Shown one piece after another: positions 54,099 to 62,692 of a stretch of 64,000 nucleotides of DNA. A program made the translations under genes and the position numbers. The stretch is taken from NCBI RefSeq assembly GCF_000155635.1, contig NZ_DS990556.1, positions 796,416 to 860,415 of the forward strand. Reading direction: 5' to 3'. Every line of letters starts with the position of its first letter. Within the stretch, counting starts at the first letter, position 1. The stretch is from Cyanobium sp. PCC 7001. GTDB lineage: Bacteria > Cyanobacteriota > Cyanobacteriia > PCC-6307 > Cyanobiaceae. The notes below the pieces were generated by a model. That model was not told where the DNA came from and did no database searches. It saw only the letters and a program-made list of their open reading frames with translations.

Positions 54099-54971
54099 AT
54101 GGCACCAGCAACAGCGCGACGATCCAGCCTTTCCGGCGCATGCCCGGCCGAGCAGCGTCCGCTGATCGTGGCGGCCCATGGCTGGCTGCTGGCCGGACGC
54201 CTGTGGGACCGGCTGGCGGCCAGCCTTGCCCCCGGCTGGGACCTCTGGGCTCCGGATCTGCCCGGGTTCGGCGGGCGGGAACGGCCGAAGGGCCTGCAGC
54301 CCAGCCTGGCCAGCTATGGCACCTGGCTGGCCCGTGAGGCCAGCGAGCGGGCCTGGAACGGCCGGCCCGTGGTGCTGATGGGCCATTCCCTCGGCGGCAG
54401 CCTGGCCCTGCATGCGGCGCCGCAGCTGGGCAGCCAGCTGGCCGGCCTGATCCAGATCGCCGTGGGCGGCGGGGTGTATCAGCCCCGGCCCTTCGCCCAG
54501 GTGCGACGCGGCGGAGCGGTGTTTCTGAAGTTGCGGCCCCGCTGGCTGCTGCGGCTGCCGGGCAGTGATGGCCTGCGCAGCCCGCTGCTGGCCGACCGCC
54601 ATGCCGCCCAGGGGCTGCTGGCCTGCAGCATGCGCCGCAGTGCGGTGCGGCAGCTGCCCGGCCTCGCGGCCTGCCTCACGGTGCCGAGCCTGTGGATCGC
54701 CGGCAGCCGCGATCAGGTGATGGAACCCCGCTATGTGCGCCACCTGGCGGGGTATGCCCCCCGGCACGACGTGCGGGTGCTGGAGGGCGCGGGCCACCTG
54801 CCGATGCTGCGGCAGCCCGAGGCCCTGGCGGAGCTGATCCGCCCCTGGCTGGAGGCCCTGGATGCCCCCCGTGCCCCGGAGTGCCCCGGTGCCGCCGGCA
54901 CGACGGGGCCGGCCACGGTGATCCGGCTTCAGAGCAAGTCCAGGCCGCCCCCCCCGCCCGAGGGGGCCTGA
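54099..54971 (+). CDS. Alpha/beta-fold hydrolase
   Basis: About 290 aa (ATG 54099; ATG 54081 also possible). LIVAAHGWLLAGRLWDRLAA (oxyanion region), VVLMGHSLGGSLALHAAPQL with nucleophile GHSLGG, Asp in LWIAGSRDQVMEPRYVRHLA and His in GAGHLPMLRQPEALAELIRP complete the triad. Substrate unknown. The last 35 residues are Pro-rich and low-complexity. Convergent with the ABC exporter gene. Confidence 0.85.
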   Translation: MAPATARRSSLSGACPAEQRPLIVAAHGWLLAGRLWDRLAASLAPGWDLWAPDLPGFGGRERPKGLQPSLASYGTWLAREASERAWNGRPVVLMGHSLGGSLALHAAPQLGSQLAGLIQIAVGGGVYQPRPFAQVRRGGAVFLKLRPRWLLRLPGSDGLRSPLLADRHAAQGLLACSMRRSAVRQLPGLAACLTVPSLWIAGSRDQVMEPRYVRHLAGYAPRHDVRVLEGAGHLPMLRQPEALAELIRPWLEALDAPRAPECPGAAGTTGPATVIRLQSKSRPPPPPEGA

Positions 54972-54976
54972 GTCCC

Positions 54977-56776
54977 TCAGAGAGCGGCCAGCCCCTTGTC
55001 CTGCAGCTCCGCCAGCCGGGCATAGAGGCCGCCGGCGTCCCGCAGCTGCCGGTGGGTGCCCTGCTCGATCAGCCGGCCCCGCTGCAGCACCAGGATCCGG
55101 TCGGCCGCCTCCACGGTGGCGAGGCGGTGGGCGATCACGATGGCGGTGCGCTGCTGCAGCAGACGGTCCAGGTCCTGCTGCAGGGTGGCCTCGGTGGAGG
55201 GGTCGAGGAAGGCCGTGGCCTCATCCATCACCAGCACGGAGGGATCGCGGATCGCGACCCGGGCCACCGCCAGCAGCTGGCGCTCGCCGGAGGAGAGGTT
55301 GGCGCCGCGCTCCCGCAGCTCGGTGGCGAGGCCATCCGGCAGCCGCCGCAGCAGGGGATCGAGGCCGAGGTCGCGGCAGAGCTGGGCCAGCTCCTCGGTG
55401 GCGATCGGCGCGTCGAGCCGCAGGTTGTCGGCCACGTTGCCGCTGAACAGGAAGGTGTCCTGCAGCACCACCCCCAGCCGCTGGCGCAGGGTGGGGATGG
55501 GCAGCTCGCGGATGTCGATCCCATCCAGCAGGATCCGACCGCGCTGGGGCTCGTAGAGGCGGCAGAGGAGGCGGATCACCGTGGTCTTGCCGGAGCCGGT
55601 GGGACCCACCAGGGCCACATGCTCCCCGGGGGCGATGCGGAAGGAGAGATCGGTGAGGATCGGGTCGTCCTGCCGGTAGGCGAAGGACACGTTCTCGAAC
55701 ACCACTTCGCCGGCGCTGCTGCGCTGGCCGCCGGAGCGCCGGGCCGCCGCCGAGCGCTGGGAGGCGGGGAGTTCCTGGATCTCGATCGGCTGCTCGAGCA
55801 GTTCGCCGATCCGTTCCACCGCGGTGAGTCCGCCCTGGATCTGGGTGAAACGCTCGGCGAGTTGACGCAGCGGATCGAACAGCCGCTGGGAATAGAGGAT
55901 GAAGGTGGTGAGGGTGCCCAGCCCCAGGGCGCCGGCGGTGACCATGCTGCCGCCCAGGGCCAGCACCAGGGCCACGGCCACCAGGGCCACCCATTCGATG
56001 AAGGCCGAGATGGCGCTGTCGTAGAAGATCGTGCCGGTGACGGCCTTGCGGTAGGCGTCGGTGGTGCGGGCGAAGCGGGCGCTGTTGACCCGCTCGCGCC
56101 GGAACATCTGCACAACCTCAAGCCCCTGCAGGTTCTCCTGCAGATCGGCGTTGAGCTGGCTCAGTTCCTCCCGCACCCGGTAGTTGGCGCGGCGGTAGCG
56201 GCGCTGCAGCCAGAGCATGCCCAGCACCACCGGCAGCTGGGAGCAGAGCAGCAGCAGGCCGAGGCGCCATTCGATGCTGAGCATGGTGACGGCGATCACC
56301 AGCAGGGTGACCAGATCGGCCAGCACCCCCACGGCGCCGCTGCCGAACACCTCGGCCAGGGCGTCCACATCGCTGGTGAGCCGGGTAAGCAGCTTGCCCA
56401 CGGGCATGCGGTCGTGGAAGCGCAGCGACAGGGCCATCGCATGGGCGAAGAGGTCGTCGCGGATGCGGGCCGTGAGCCGCTGACCCACCGCCTGCACGCT
56501 GTAGCTCTGCACGCCCTGGAGGGCGAGGCGCAGCAGCACCGCCCCCAGCAGCACCAGCACCAGCAGGCGCAGGGCCTGGGCCACGGGCATGCCGGTGAGG
56601 AAGCCCAGGGTGGGTTCGCCCCGCAGCACGGCGATCGCCTGGCCCACCAGCAGCGGCTGGATCGCGGCGGCAGCCGCCACCGGGATCAGCAGCAGCAGGG
56701 TGACCAGCAGCCGGCGGCGATCCCGCCCCAGATAGGGGAGAAGACGTCGCAGGCGCTCGCGGTCCAGGGCCGCCAT
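54977..56776 (-). CDS. ABC transporter, fused permease and ATPase (exporter type)
   Basis: 599 aa half-transporter. Six-helix membrane domain (LLVTLLLLIPVAAAAAIQPL, LRLLVLVLLGAVLLRLALQG and others), then NBD with Walker A VALVGPTGSGKTTVIRLL, Q-loop GVVLQDTFLFSGNVADNLRL, signature ANLSSGERQLLAVARVA and Walker B VLVMDEATAFLDPSTEATLQ. MdlB/lipid-exporter-like; substrate unknown. It shares one base with the hisG stop (TGATG), so hisG and this gene are coupled. Confidence 0.93.
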   Translation of the reverse strand: MAALDRERLRRLLPYLGRDRRRLLVTLLLLIPVAAAAAIQPLLVGQAIAVLRGEPTLGFLTGMPVAQALRLLVLVLLGAVLLRLALQGVQSYSVQAVGQRLTARIRDDLFAHAMALSLRFHDRMPVGKLLTRLTSDVDALAEVFGSGAVGVLADLVTLLVIAVTMLSIEWRLGLLLLCSQLPVVLGMLWLQRRYRRANYRVREELSQLNADLQENLQGLEVVQMFRRERVNSARFARTTDAYRKAVTGTIFYDSAISAFIEWVALVAVALVLALGGSMVTAGALGLGTLTTFILYSQRLFDPLRQLAERFTQIQGGLTAVERIGELLEQPIEIQELPASQRSAAARRSGGQRSSAGEVVFENVSFAYRQDDPILTDLSFRIAPGEHVALVGPTGSGKTTVIRLLCRLYEPQRGRILLDGIDIRELPIPTLRQRLGVVLQDTFLFSGNVADNLRLDAPIATEELAQLCRDLGLDPLLRRLPDGLATELRERGANLSSGERQLLAVARVAIRDPSVLVMDEATAFLDPSTEATLQQDLDRLLQQRTAIVIAHRLATVEAADRILVLQRGRLIEQGTHRQLRDAGGLYARLAELQDKGLAAL

Positions 56777-57435
56777 CAGGCCACCCCGGCCGGCAGCGGC
56801 GCCGCCGACACCGCGGCCACTCGGTCCACGATCGCCTGGAGCGGACCGTCATCCAGCCGCAGGGCCAGGGGATGGCCCACCAGGCGGGCGGTGGAGTGGA
56901 AGAGGTCTTCGATCGCGATCAGCCCGTTCTCCTCGAGGGTGCGGCCGGTGGCCACCAGATCCACGATCGCTTCGCTCATGCCGGTGATCGGACCGAGTTC
57001 CACTGAACCGGCCAGATGGATCAGCTCCACGGGAAGGTCGAGCGCCTCGAAATAGGCCTCGGCGCAGCGGGTGAACTTGCTGGCCACGCGGCAGTGGGCC
57101 GGCAGGTCCACGGCGCGGCGGTAGGGACTGCTGGCCTTCACGGCCACGCTCATGCGGCAGCCGCCGAAGCCGAGGTCCACCAGCTGGGCCACCGGCAGCT
57201 GGTGCTCCCGCAGCACGTCGTAGCCCACCACGCCCAGCTGGGCCTGGCCATAGGCCACGTACACCGGCACATCGGCGTTGCGCACCAGCAGGGCCCGGGC
57301 CGCACCGCAGGCGCTCGGCACCATCAGCTGCCGGTTGCCCGGCTCGAGCACCGCCGCAAAGTCAAGGCCGGCGGCCGCGAAGCGACGCACTGAATCCTTG
57401 AGGAGGGCACCCTTGGCCAGGGCAACGGTGATCAT
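56776..57435 (-). CDS. hisG: ATP phosphoribosyltransferase, short form
   Basis: First step of histidine synthesis. 219 aa: [76 protein letters not shown], and [20 protein letters not shown] then [16 protein letters not shown]. The C-terminal regulatory domain of the long form is absent, so a HisZ partner should exist elsewhere. It is 29 bases from the divergent gloB-like gene and shares one base with the ABC gene. Confidence 0.95.
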   Translation of the reverse strand: MITVALAKGALLKDSVRRFAAAGLDFAAVLEPGNRQLMVPSACGAARALLVRNADVPVYVAYGQAQLGVVGYDVLREHQLPVAQLVDLGFGGCRMSVAVKASSPYRRAVDLPAHCRVASKFTRCAEAYFEALDLPVELIHLAGSVELGPITGMSEAIVDLVATGRTLEENGLIAIEDLFHSTARLVGHPLALRLDDGPLQAIVDRVAAVSAAPLPAGVA

Positions 57436-57464
57436 GGAGACACTCCGCAGACCGGACTTTAACG

Positions 57465-58259
57465 ATGGGCCCTGACGCCCGAGAGAACACCACCGGCTCC
57501 GCCGCAGGCCCGCCCGGGACCCTCGCGGTGTCCCTGATCCCGGTGCTGCAGGACAACTACGTGTTCCTGCTGGAACGGGACGGCGAGGCGGCGGTGGTGG
57601 ATCCCGCCGTGGCCGCCCCCGTGGACGCGGCCCTGCGGCAGAGGCACCTGCAGCTGCGCGCCATCCTCCACACCCACCACCACAGCGACCACATCGGTGG
57701 CACGCCGGAGCTGCTGCGGCGCTGGCCCGGCTGCGCCGTGGTGGCCGCCGCCGCCGACCGGCAGCGGATCCCCTTCCAGACCCGCAGCGTGGCCGATGGC
57801 GAGCGCTTCACGTTGCTGGGTGAACCGGTGGAGGTGATCGCCGTGCCCGGCCACACACGGGCCCACATCGCCTACTGGCTGCCGCGCTCCGGCCATCTCT
57901 TCTGCGGCGACACCCTCTTCGCCGGGGGCTGCGGGCGCCTGTTCGAGGGCAGCGCCGCCGAGATGCACCACTCCCTGCAGCGGCTGGCGGCCCTGCCCGC
58001 CGACACCCGGGTGTGGTGCGCCCACGAGTACACCGCCGCCAACCTGGGCTGGGCGCGGGCCGTGGCGCCTGAGGAGGATCCGGCCGCCGCTGCGGCGATC
58101 GCGGAGCGGCTGCAGCAGGTGCTGGAGCAGCGCCAGCGGGGAATCGCCACCGTGCCGAGCCGGATCGGGGTGGAGCTGGCCACCAACCTGTTCCTGCGGG
58201 CGCCGGATGCCCCCGCCCTGGCCAGGCGGCGGCGGCACAAGGACCACTGGCGTGGCTGA
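57465..58259 (+). CDS. gloB: Hydroxyacylglutathione hydrolase (glyoxalase II)
   Basis: 264 aa MBL-fold hydrolase: [40 protein letters not shown] (THxHxDH zinc site complete), [37 protein letters not shown], and [17 protein letters not shown]. The C-terminal lid ends with [11 protein letters not shown]. Hydrolyses S-D-lactoylglutathione in methylglyoxal detoxification. Confidence 0.94.
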   Translation: MGPDARENTTGSAAGPPGTLAVSLIPVLQDNYVFLLERDGEAAVVDPAVAAPVDAALRQRHLQLRAILHTHHHSDHIGGTPELLRRWPGCAVVAAAADRQRIPFQTRSVADGERFTLLGEPVEVIAVPGHTRAHIAYWLPRSGHLFCGDTLFAGGCGRLFEGSAAEMHHSLQRLAALPADTRVWCAHEYTAANLGWARAVAPEEDPAAAAAIAERLQQVLEQRQRGIATVPSRIGVELATNLFLRAPDAPALARRRRHKDHWRG

Positions 58260-58298
58260 GGCAGACGCTCCCTCCGCCCCCGGCCCGGCCCCACGCGT

Positions 58299-59462
58299 TC
58301 AGAGCGCCACCAGGGGCAGGCGCTGGGGGAACAGGATGCCGCCGTGCCCCGGCCTCAGCTGCAGCCGGCAGCGCTGACCACGGCCGTACTCCTGCTCCAG
58401 CGGCAGGCGCAGCCGCAGGGTGAGCCCGTCGAGGTGGAGCTGATACAGCCAGGCACTGCCAAGGAACTCCCGGCCCAGCACCCAGGCCTCGCCATTGGCC
58501 TGCGGCACCAGATCGATCGCCTCCGGACTCACCAGCACCTCGGCCTGGGAATCGAGCGGCCCGTCCAGCACGGCTGCGGAGGCGGCCTTGCGGGCCGCGA
58601 GCCTGCCGAGGGGTGTGCACAGCAGACCGTCCTGGCACTGCGCCGGCAGCAGATTGCCCTGCAGCACGAAGCGACCCACGAAGGCGGTGGCGGGCTGCTG
58701 CACCAGATCCCGTGGACTGGCGCACTGGTGCAGCTCCCCGTCGCACAGCACCGCCACCCGGTCGCAGATGGCCAGGGCCTCCTCGGGATCGTGGGTCACG
58801 ATCAGGCCGCTGGCGCCGCACTGGCTGAGCACCAGCGGCAACTCGCTGCGCAGGCGCAGCCGCACCTCCACATCGAGATTGGAGAAGGGTTCATCGAGCA
58901 GCACCACCGAGGGCCCCGGGGCCAGGGCCCTGGCCAGGGCCAGCCGCTGACGCTGGCCGCCGGAGAGTTCGTGGGGATAGCGGCGCTCCAGACCCTTGAG
59001 CCCCAGCAGCTCCAGCAGCCAGGCGGCCCGGCTGGTGTCCTGGCCGCGACGCAGGCCGAAACAGGCGTTGCGCCAGGCATCGAGATGGGGGAAGAGGGCG
59101 TAGTCCTGGAACACCATCCCCACCCCGCGGCGTTCCGGCACCAGCCAGCGCGAGGGCCCGGCCACCTGGCGGCCATCGATCAGCACGGCCCCCCGCTCGG
59201 GCCGCTCGAAGCCGGCGATCAGGCGCAGCAGGGTGGTCTTGCCGCAGCCGGAGGGACCCAGCAAGCCCATCAGCTCGCCGTGCCTCAGGCTCAGCTCGAG
59301 ACCCCGCAAGGTCCAGTTGCCCTCCCCGGCGGCGGCGTAGCAATGCCAGAGGTCCTGCAGCCGCACATGCTCGCGGAGCTGCAGATCCGGGGGAGTGAGG
59401 GCAGTGAGGGGTGAGGCGATGGCAGCGAAGGCCTGGGGGCCCGGAGTTCGCGGCACCATCAT
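58299..59462 (-). CDS. ABC transporter ATP-binding protein (CysA/FutC/PotA class)
   Basis: About 387 aa from the MM pair at 59462/59459. Walker A LLGPSGCGKTTLLRLIAGFE, Q-loop GMVFQDYALFPHLDAWRNAC, signature LSGGQRQRLALARALAPGPS, Walker B VVLLDEPFSNLDVEVRLRLR and H-loop VTHDPEEALAI. The C-terminal 120 residues are the OB/TOBE regulatory part (LVSPEAIDLVPQANGEAWVL). Iron(III) import is the best guess from class, but no permease or binding-protein gene is adjacent. Confidence 0.9.
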   Translation of the reverse strand: MMVPRTPGPQAFAAIASPLTALTPPDLQLREHVRLQDLWHCYAAAGEGNWTLRGLELSLRHGELMGLLGPSGCGKTTLLRLIAGFERPERGAVLIDGRQVAGPSRWLVPERRGVGMVFQDYALFPHLDAWRNACFGLRRGQDTSRAAWLLELLGLKGLERRYPHELSGGQRQRLALARALAPGPSVVLLDEPFSNLDVEVRLRLRSELPLVLSQCGASGLIVTHDPEEALAICDRVAVLCDGELHQCASPRDLVQQPATAFVGRFVLQGNLLPAQCQDGLLCTPLGRLAARKAASAAVLDGPLDSQAEVLVSPEAIDLVPQANGEAWVLGREFLGSAWLYQLHLDGLTLRLRLPLEQEYGRGQRCRLQLRPGHGGILFPQRLPLVAL

Positions 59463-59500
59463 GATGAAGGCCCACGTCGCGAACGGGAGCCATCCGCGCC

Positions 59501-59950
59501 ATGAGCAGCTCCGCATCAGCCAGCCCCACGACGGAGCCCACCGCCCTTCCGACAGCCGTAGCCGTTCACGAGGCGGTTCACACCACCGAGGCCCCGGCTC
59601 CGGTGGGTCCCTACAACCAGGCGGTGCTGGCGGGGGGGCTGCTGTTCTGCTCCGGGCAGATCGGCCTGGATCCGGCCAGCGGCCAGATGGTGGGCGGTGG
59701 GGATGTGGAGGCCGAAACCCGTCAGGTGCTGCGCAACCTGGAGGCGGTGCTGCGGGCGGCCGGCAGCACGCCGGCCCAGGTGGTTCGCACCACGGTGTTT
59801 CTGGCGGACCTGGCCGATTTCGCGGCGGTGAACGCCATCTACGCCGAAACCTTCGGGGAGGGGGTCTCCCCGGCCAGGGCCTGCGTGGAGGTGGCCGCCC
59901 TGCCGAAGGGGGCCCGGGTGGAGATCGACTGCATCGCCCTGGTGGGCTGA
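59501..59950 (+). CDS. ridA: RidA family enamine/imine deaminase
   Basis: 149 aa. PAPVGPYNQAVLAGGLLFCS, GQIGLDPASGQMVGGGDVEA, NLEAVLRAAGSTPAQVVRTT, VFLADLADFAAVNAIYAETF and SPARACVEVAALPKGARVEI are typical, with the substrate-binding Arg in PARACV. An N-terminal Ser/Thr-rich leader of about 30 residues precedes the domain. Removes reactive enamines made by PLP enzymes. Divergent from the ABC ATPase gene. Confidence 0.93.
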   Translation: MSSSASASPTTEPTALPTAVAVHEAVHTTEAPAPVGPYNQAVLAGGLLFCSGQIGLDPASGQMVGGGDVEAETRQVLRNLEAVLRAAGSTPAQVVRTTVFLADLADFAAVNAIYAETFGEGVSPARACVEVAALPKGARVEIDCIALVG

Positions 59951-59969
59951 GCAGGTCGGGGCGACGCCG

Positions 59970-60170
59970 TCAGCCGGGATCCACCGGACACTCCATCAGA
60001 CCCTGGGCCTGGTCATCCACTTCGCTGAGGCGGGCCAGGATCGCCTGCAGATCCTGGGGGGCGAGTTCACCGTCGCCGCCCCACTTCATGCAGGTGCTGC
60101 CGAGGCAGGTGGCGTCGGGAGCAACGAGGTTGCTGAGGTCGCTGGCGGGATCGTGGCGGTGGCGTTCCAT
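59970..60170 (-). CDS. Small conserved hypothetical protein
   Basis: 66 aa from the ATG at 60170. Contains CLGSTCMKWGGDGELAPQDL (two Cys) and a helix LQAILARLSEVDDQAQGLME. Acidic. An upstream ATG (60194) would add eight residues. Function unknown. Convergent with ridA. Confidence 0.5.
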   Translation of the reverse strand: MERHRHDPASDLSNLVAPDATCLGSTCMKWGGDGELAPQDLQAILARLSEVDDQAQGLMECPVDPG

Positions 60171-60322
60171 CCGGCCCCCTGTCTGGGATTCCACACTAAG
60201 CCGATCCGGGCTCCGCGACTGAGACGCATCTGGTCACAGATCGCCGCGCCTCCGGTCATGGGGCAGACACACGGCCCCGGTTGAGTGAGGGCATCCCCCC
60301 GAGGGGGACTCGTCCTCACACG

Positions 60323-60814
60323 ATGACCACCATGACCATCCAACCGCTTCACCGGCGCCTGCTCGCCCTGATGGGCGCCACCGGCCTGCTGGGCCTGATG
60401 GCCGCGCCCTCCGCTGCGCTGGCCGGCCCCCGGGCATGGCAGAAACCCGCCTACGTGCTCGTGCCCGCCCGCCAGGTGCCGATCCGTCGGGTGCCGATTC
60501 AGCAGCTGCCGGCGCGGCGCGTGGTGCGCACGGTGGACCGCCGCGATCGGCGCAACCCGAGGGTGTACGACACCTACGCCGTGCAGAGCGTTCCCTACCG
60601 CCGCGAGTCGCGGGTGGAGGAGCTGCGGGCCGATCTGGAACGGGACGCCCGCCGCTGCAACACCGGCCGCCTGGTGGGCGGGTTGCTGGGGGGTGGCGCC
60701 GGCTACATCGCCTCCCAGGATGACGGCCGGGCCTGGGCCGTGCCACTCGGCGCCCTGCTCGGTTCTCAGGTGGGCTGCAACGTGGGGTCCGGCCGCGGTC
60801 CGGCTCCCTGGTGA
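60323..60814 (+). CDS. Exported protein with glycine-zipper tail
   Basis: About 163 aa from ATG 60323 (ATG 60332 alternative). Signal peptide LLALMGATGLLGLMAAPSAA then LAG. A basic repeat-like stretch (PARQVPIRRVPIQQLPARRV) and a C-terminal glycine-zipper membrane segment RLVGGLLGGGAGYIASQDDG ... LGALLGSQVGCNVGSG. Similar proteins sit in the outer envelope; function unknown. Its 3' end overlaps the convergent DUF2254 gene by 49 bases. Confidence 0.65.
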   Translation: MTTMTIQPLHRRLLALMGATGLLGLMAAPSAALAGPRAWQKPAYVLVPARQVPIRRVPIQQLPARRVVRTVDRRDRRNPRVYDTYAVQSVPYRRESRVEELRADLERDARRCNTGRLVGGLLGGGAGYIASQDDGRAWAVPLGALLGSQVGCNVGSGRGPAPW

Positions 60815-62103
60815 ATCCAGGCAGCCGCCTGGCGCAGCCGCTGCCGTTCCGCCTCCAGCCGCAGGGCCTGCTCGCCGTGCTCGAGGGCCAGCAAGGCCTG
60901 GCCCCGGGCCGCCTGGCTCAGGCCCGGCAGCGGCAGCAGGCTCAGCCGGTGCAGCCCCTTCTGCAGCCGCAGCCCCACCTCGAGGGATCCGGCTCCATCG
61001 CGGGCCAGGGCCTGGAAGGCATCGTCCAGCAGATCGGCCATGGCCAGACCGGGGAGCCGCAACCGGTCGAAGCGCGGTGGCACGGCTTCACGGCGCTGAC
61101 GGTCCAGCGACGCCTCGGCCCAGTGGCTGAACAGCCGCACGAAGCTGCCGATCACGTGAATCGCCGTGCCGGGGTCATTCACCGCCGGGGACAGGGCCCG
61201 GCTGGCGATCTCCGAGAGCACCACCAGCCCGAAGCGCGGATCATCGTCGAAGGTGCGGCTCTCACCGATCAGAAAGGTGTCGGCCATCTGCTCGAGGAGC
61301 TCCGGATCCGTGACGGTCTGCCCCCACACCCGGGCCAGCACCCGGCTGGTGGTGATGAAAGCCCCGGGCAGCGCCCGCACCGCCACCTGCACGCCCGCCG
61401 TCTCCGCCAGCAGCTGCAGTGCACCCAGGTCGATGCGCTGCAGGTAGCCCACCTGCTGGCTCAGCACCTCCACGCAGCCGGCGGGCTCATCGGCCACCAG
61501 AGGGAGGGCTCCCAGGGTGGGGCGCTGGGCCCGATCAAGCAGCGCGCGGGCCGCCACCGCCTCCACCCGGCTGATGGTGTTGGTGACCCGGCCCAGCCGG
61601 GCGATGCGATCCACCCAGGTGACGAAGCTGAGCACCACCACCGCGAACACCAGCAGGGTGAGCAGGAAGAGGGCGAAGCGGCCGGTGCGGCCATACAGCC
61701 CGTTCATCAGGGCGATCAGGGCCACGATGCCGAAGATGAACGCGCCGATGAAGGTGGAGAGGGCGTACTGGGACACGTCGTCCGACACCACCACCGCCAG
61801 GGCCCGCGGCGTGGCCACGGTGCCCGCCGAGGCATAGGCCGACAGCATCGAACCGGCCGCGAACACGGCGATCACCAGCATGCTGGAGGAGATGATCCGC
61901 AGCAGGGTCTCCAGCGTGTCGGCGCTGATGTCCGGCAGCAGCAGATCGGGAAGCAGCCCGTCCACCAGGCGGGCCAGGGCCACGCCCACCAGGGACACCA
62001 GGCAGAGCAGCAGCGGCTTGACCCAGAGCTTCTCCCGCAGCCGGTTGAGAGCAAAGGCGAGGCGCCCCTGCAGGCTCAGGGCGATGGGGTCATGGCGGGC
62101 CAT
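60766..62103 (-). CDS. DUF2254 family membrane protein
   Basis: 445 aa. Four hydrophobic helices in the first 170 residues (KPLLLCLVSLVGVALARLVD, IISSSMLVIAVFAAGSML, LSTFIGAFIFGIVALIALMN, FALFLLTLLVFAVVVLSFVT). Soluble part with GCVEVLSQQVGYLQRIDLGA, EIASRALSPAVNDPGTAIHV and DRLRLPGLAMADLLDDAFQA, the DUF2254 signature stretch. Function unknown. Confidence 0.85.
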   Translation of the reverse strand: MARHDPIALSLQGRLAFALNRLREKLWVKPLLLCLVSLVGVALARLVDGLLPDLLLPDISADTLETLLRIISSSMLVIAVFAAGSMLSAYASAGTVATPRALAVVVSDDVSQYALSTFIGAFIFGIVALIALMNGLYGRTGRFALFLLTLLVFAVVVLSFVTWVDRIARLGRVTNTISRVEAVAARALLDRAQRPTLGALPLVADEPAGCVEVLSQQVGYLQRIDLGALQLLAETAGVQVAVRALPGAFITTSRVLARVWGQTVTDPELLEQMADTFLIGESRTFDDDPRFGLVVLSEIASRALSPAVNDPGTAIHVIGSFVRLFSHWAEASLDRQRREAVPPRFDRLRLPGLAMADLLDDAFQALARDGAGSLEVGLRLQKGLHRLSLLPLPGLSQAARGQALLALEHGEQALRLEAERQRLRQAAAWIHQGAGPRPDPTLQPT

Positions 62104-62182
62104 GGCAGGGCGGGGGCGCAGCCCGTCCAGTGTCAGGCCTCAGCAGGACACCCAGACCGCTTCAAGCCCGTTCCAACAGCAA

Positions 62183-62206
62183 AGCCCGGGACGGAGGTCC
62201 CGGGCT
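62183..62206. terminator. Stable GC hairpin upstream of the DUF2254 gene
   Basis: Perfect 10-bp inverted repeat AGCCCGGGAC / GTCCCGGGCT with a GGAG loop. Read on the minus strand, TT follows the stem and there is no long T-run, so it could be a weak terminator or an RNA structure in the DUF2254 leader. Confidence 0.45.
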
Positions 62207-62285
62207 GTTGTCGGCTTAGCCGTGGTGCCCGTCTCCATGACAGGAGGCGGAGAGGGGGCGCAGCTAGGTGATCGAACGGATCGTC

Positions 62286-62310
62286 AAAAAAGGGTCGTCA
62301 GATGTTGACG
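62286..62310 (-). terminator. Terminator-like element on the minus strand
   Basis: Read on the minus strand: CGTCA, a 5-base loop, TGACG, then ACCC and a run of six T. The stem is only 5 bp, so strength is doubtful. It lies about 380 bases past the ferredoxin-MBL stop. Confidence 0.35.
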
Positions 62311-62692
62311 TGAAGGTCTTCGGTTGTGGGGGCGGAGCTGGCTGGCGATGGCTCCTGGGGCCATGGCGCTAGAGAGGTTCTTCGTGGCTTCCGGGGCACC
62401 TGGACCGGGGTCGTGGCGCAACTGGTTCAACCAGGTGCAGGGCGGTGCATGGAGCGGTGGAGAAGAACCGGAGATGGTTCGAGATTGTTGGAGCAGGGTC
62501 CGAACGTCAGTGCGCTCCTGACATCTGGTTGGGCGGAGTGTCGTCCACAGGGAGCCTCCGAGATCGGTTGAACACACCATCGGCCCAAACCACGGCAGCG
62601 TCGAGGGCAGGGCCCGCAACGGACAACTCTCTTCACTGGCGGCAATGCCGCTTCACACTGCCTCCGCCTGCGTTCTCTCGGCCTGCACGGCC

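Larger units (their letters stand above)
62104..62692. other. Gene-poor intergenic stretch with hairpins
   Basis: About 590 bases between the starts/stops of DUF2254 and the ferredoxin-MBL gene, less G+C-rich than the coding DNA. Two open frames (minus 62284-62619; plus 62326-62571) lack protein-like composition. The stretch holds a 10-bp GC hairpin (62183-62206), a small hairpin followed on the minus strand by six T (62286-62310), and a 13-base palindrome (62639-62651). It may hold a 3' UTR or a small RNA on the minus strand. I do not recognise tmRNA, RNase P, SRP or 6S RNA signatures. Confidence 0.5.

Noticed and set aside
62460-62500. GGTTCGAGA-like string resembling a tRNA T-arm
   Set aside because: No acceptor, D-arm or anticodon arm can be placed around it.
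62284-62619. A 111-codon minus-strand frame in the gene-poor stretch
   Set aside because: Composition and residue use look non-protein, there is no ribosome-binding site, and it crosses the hairpins.
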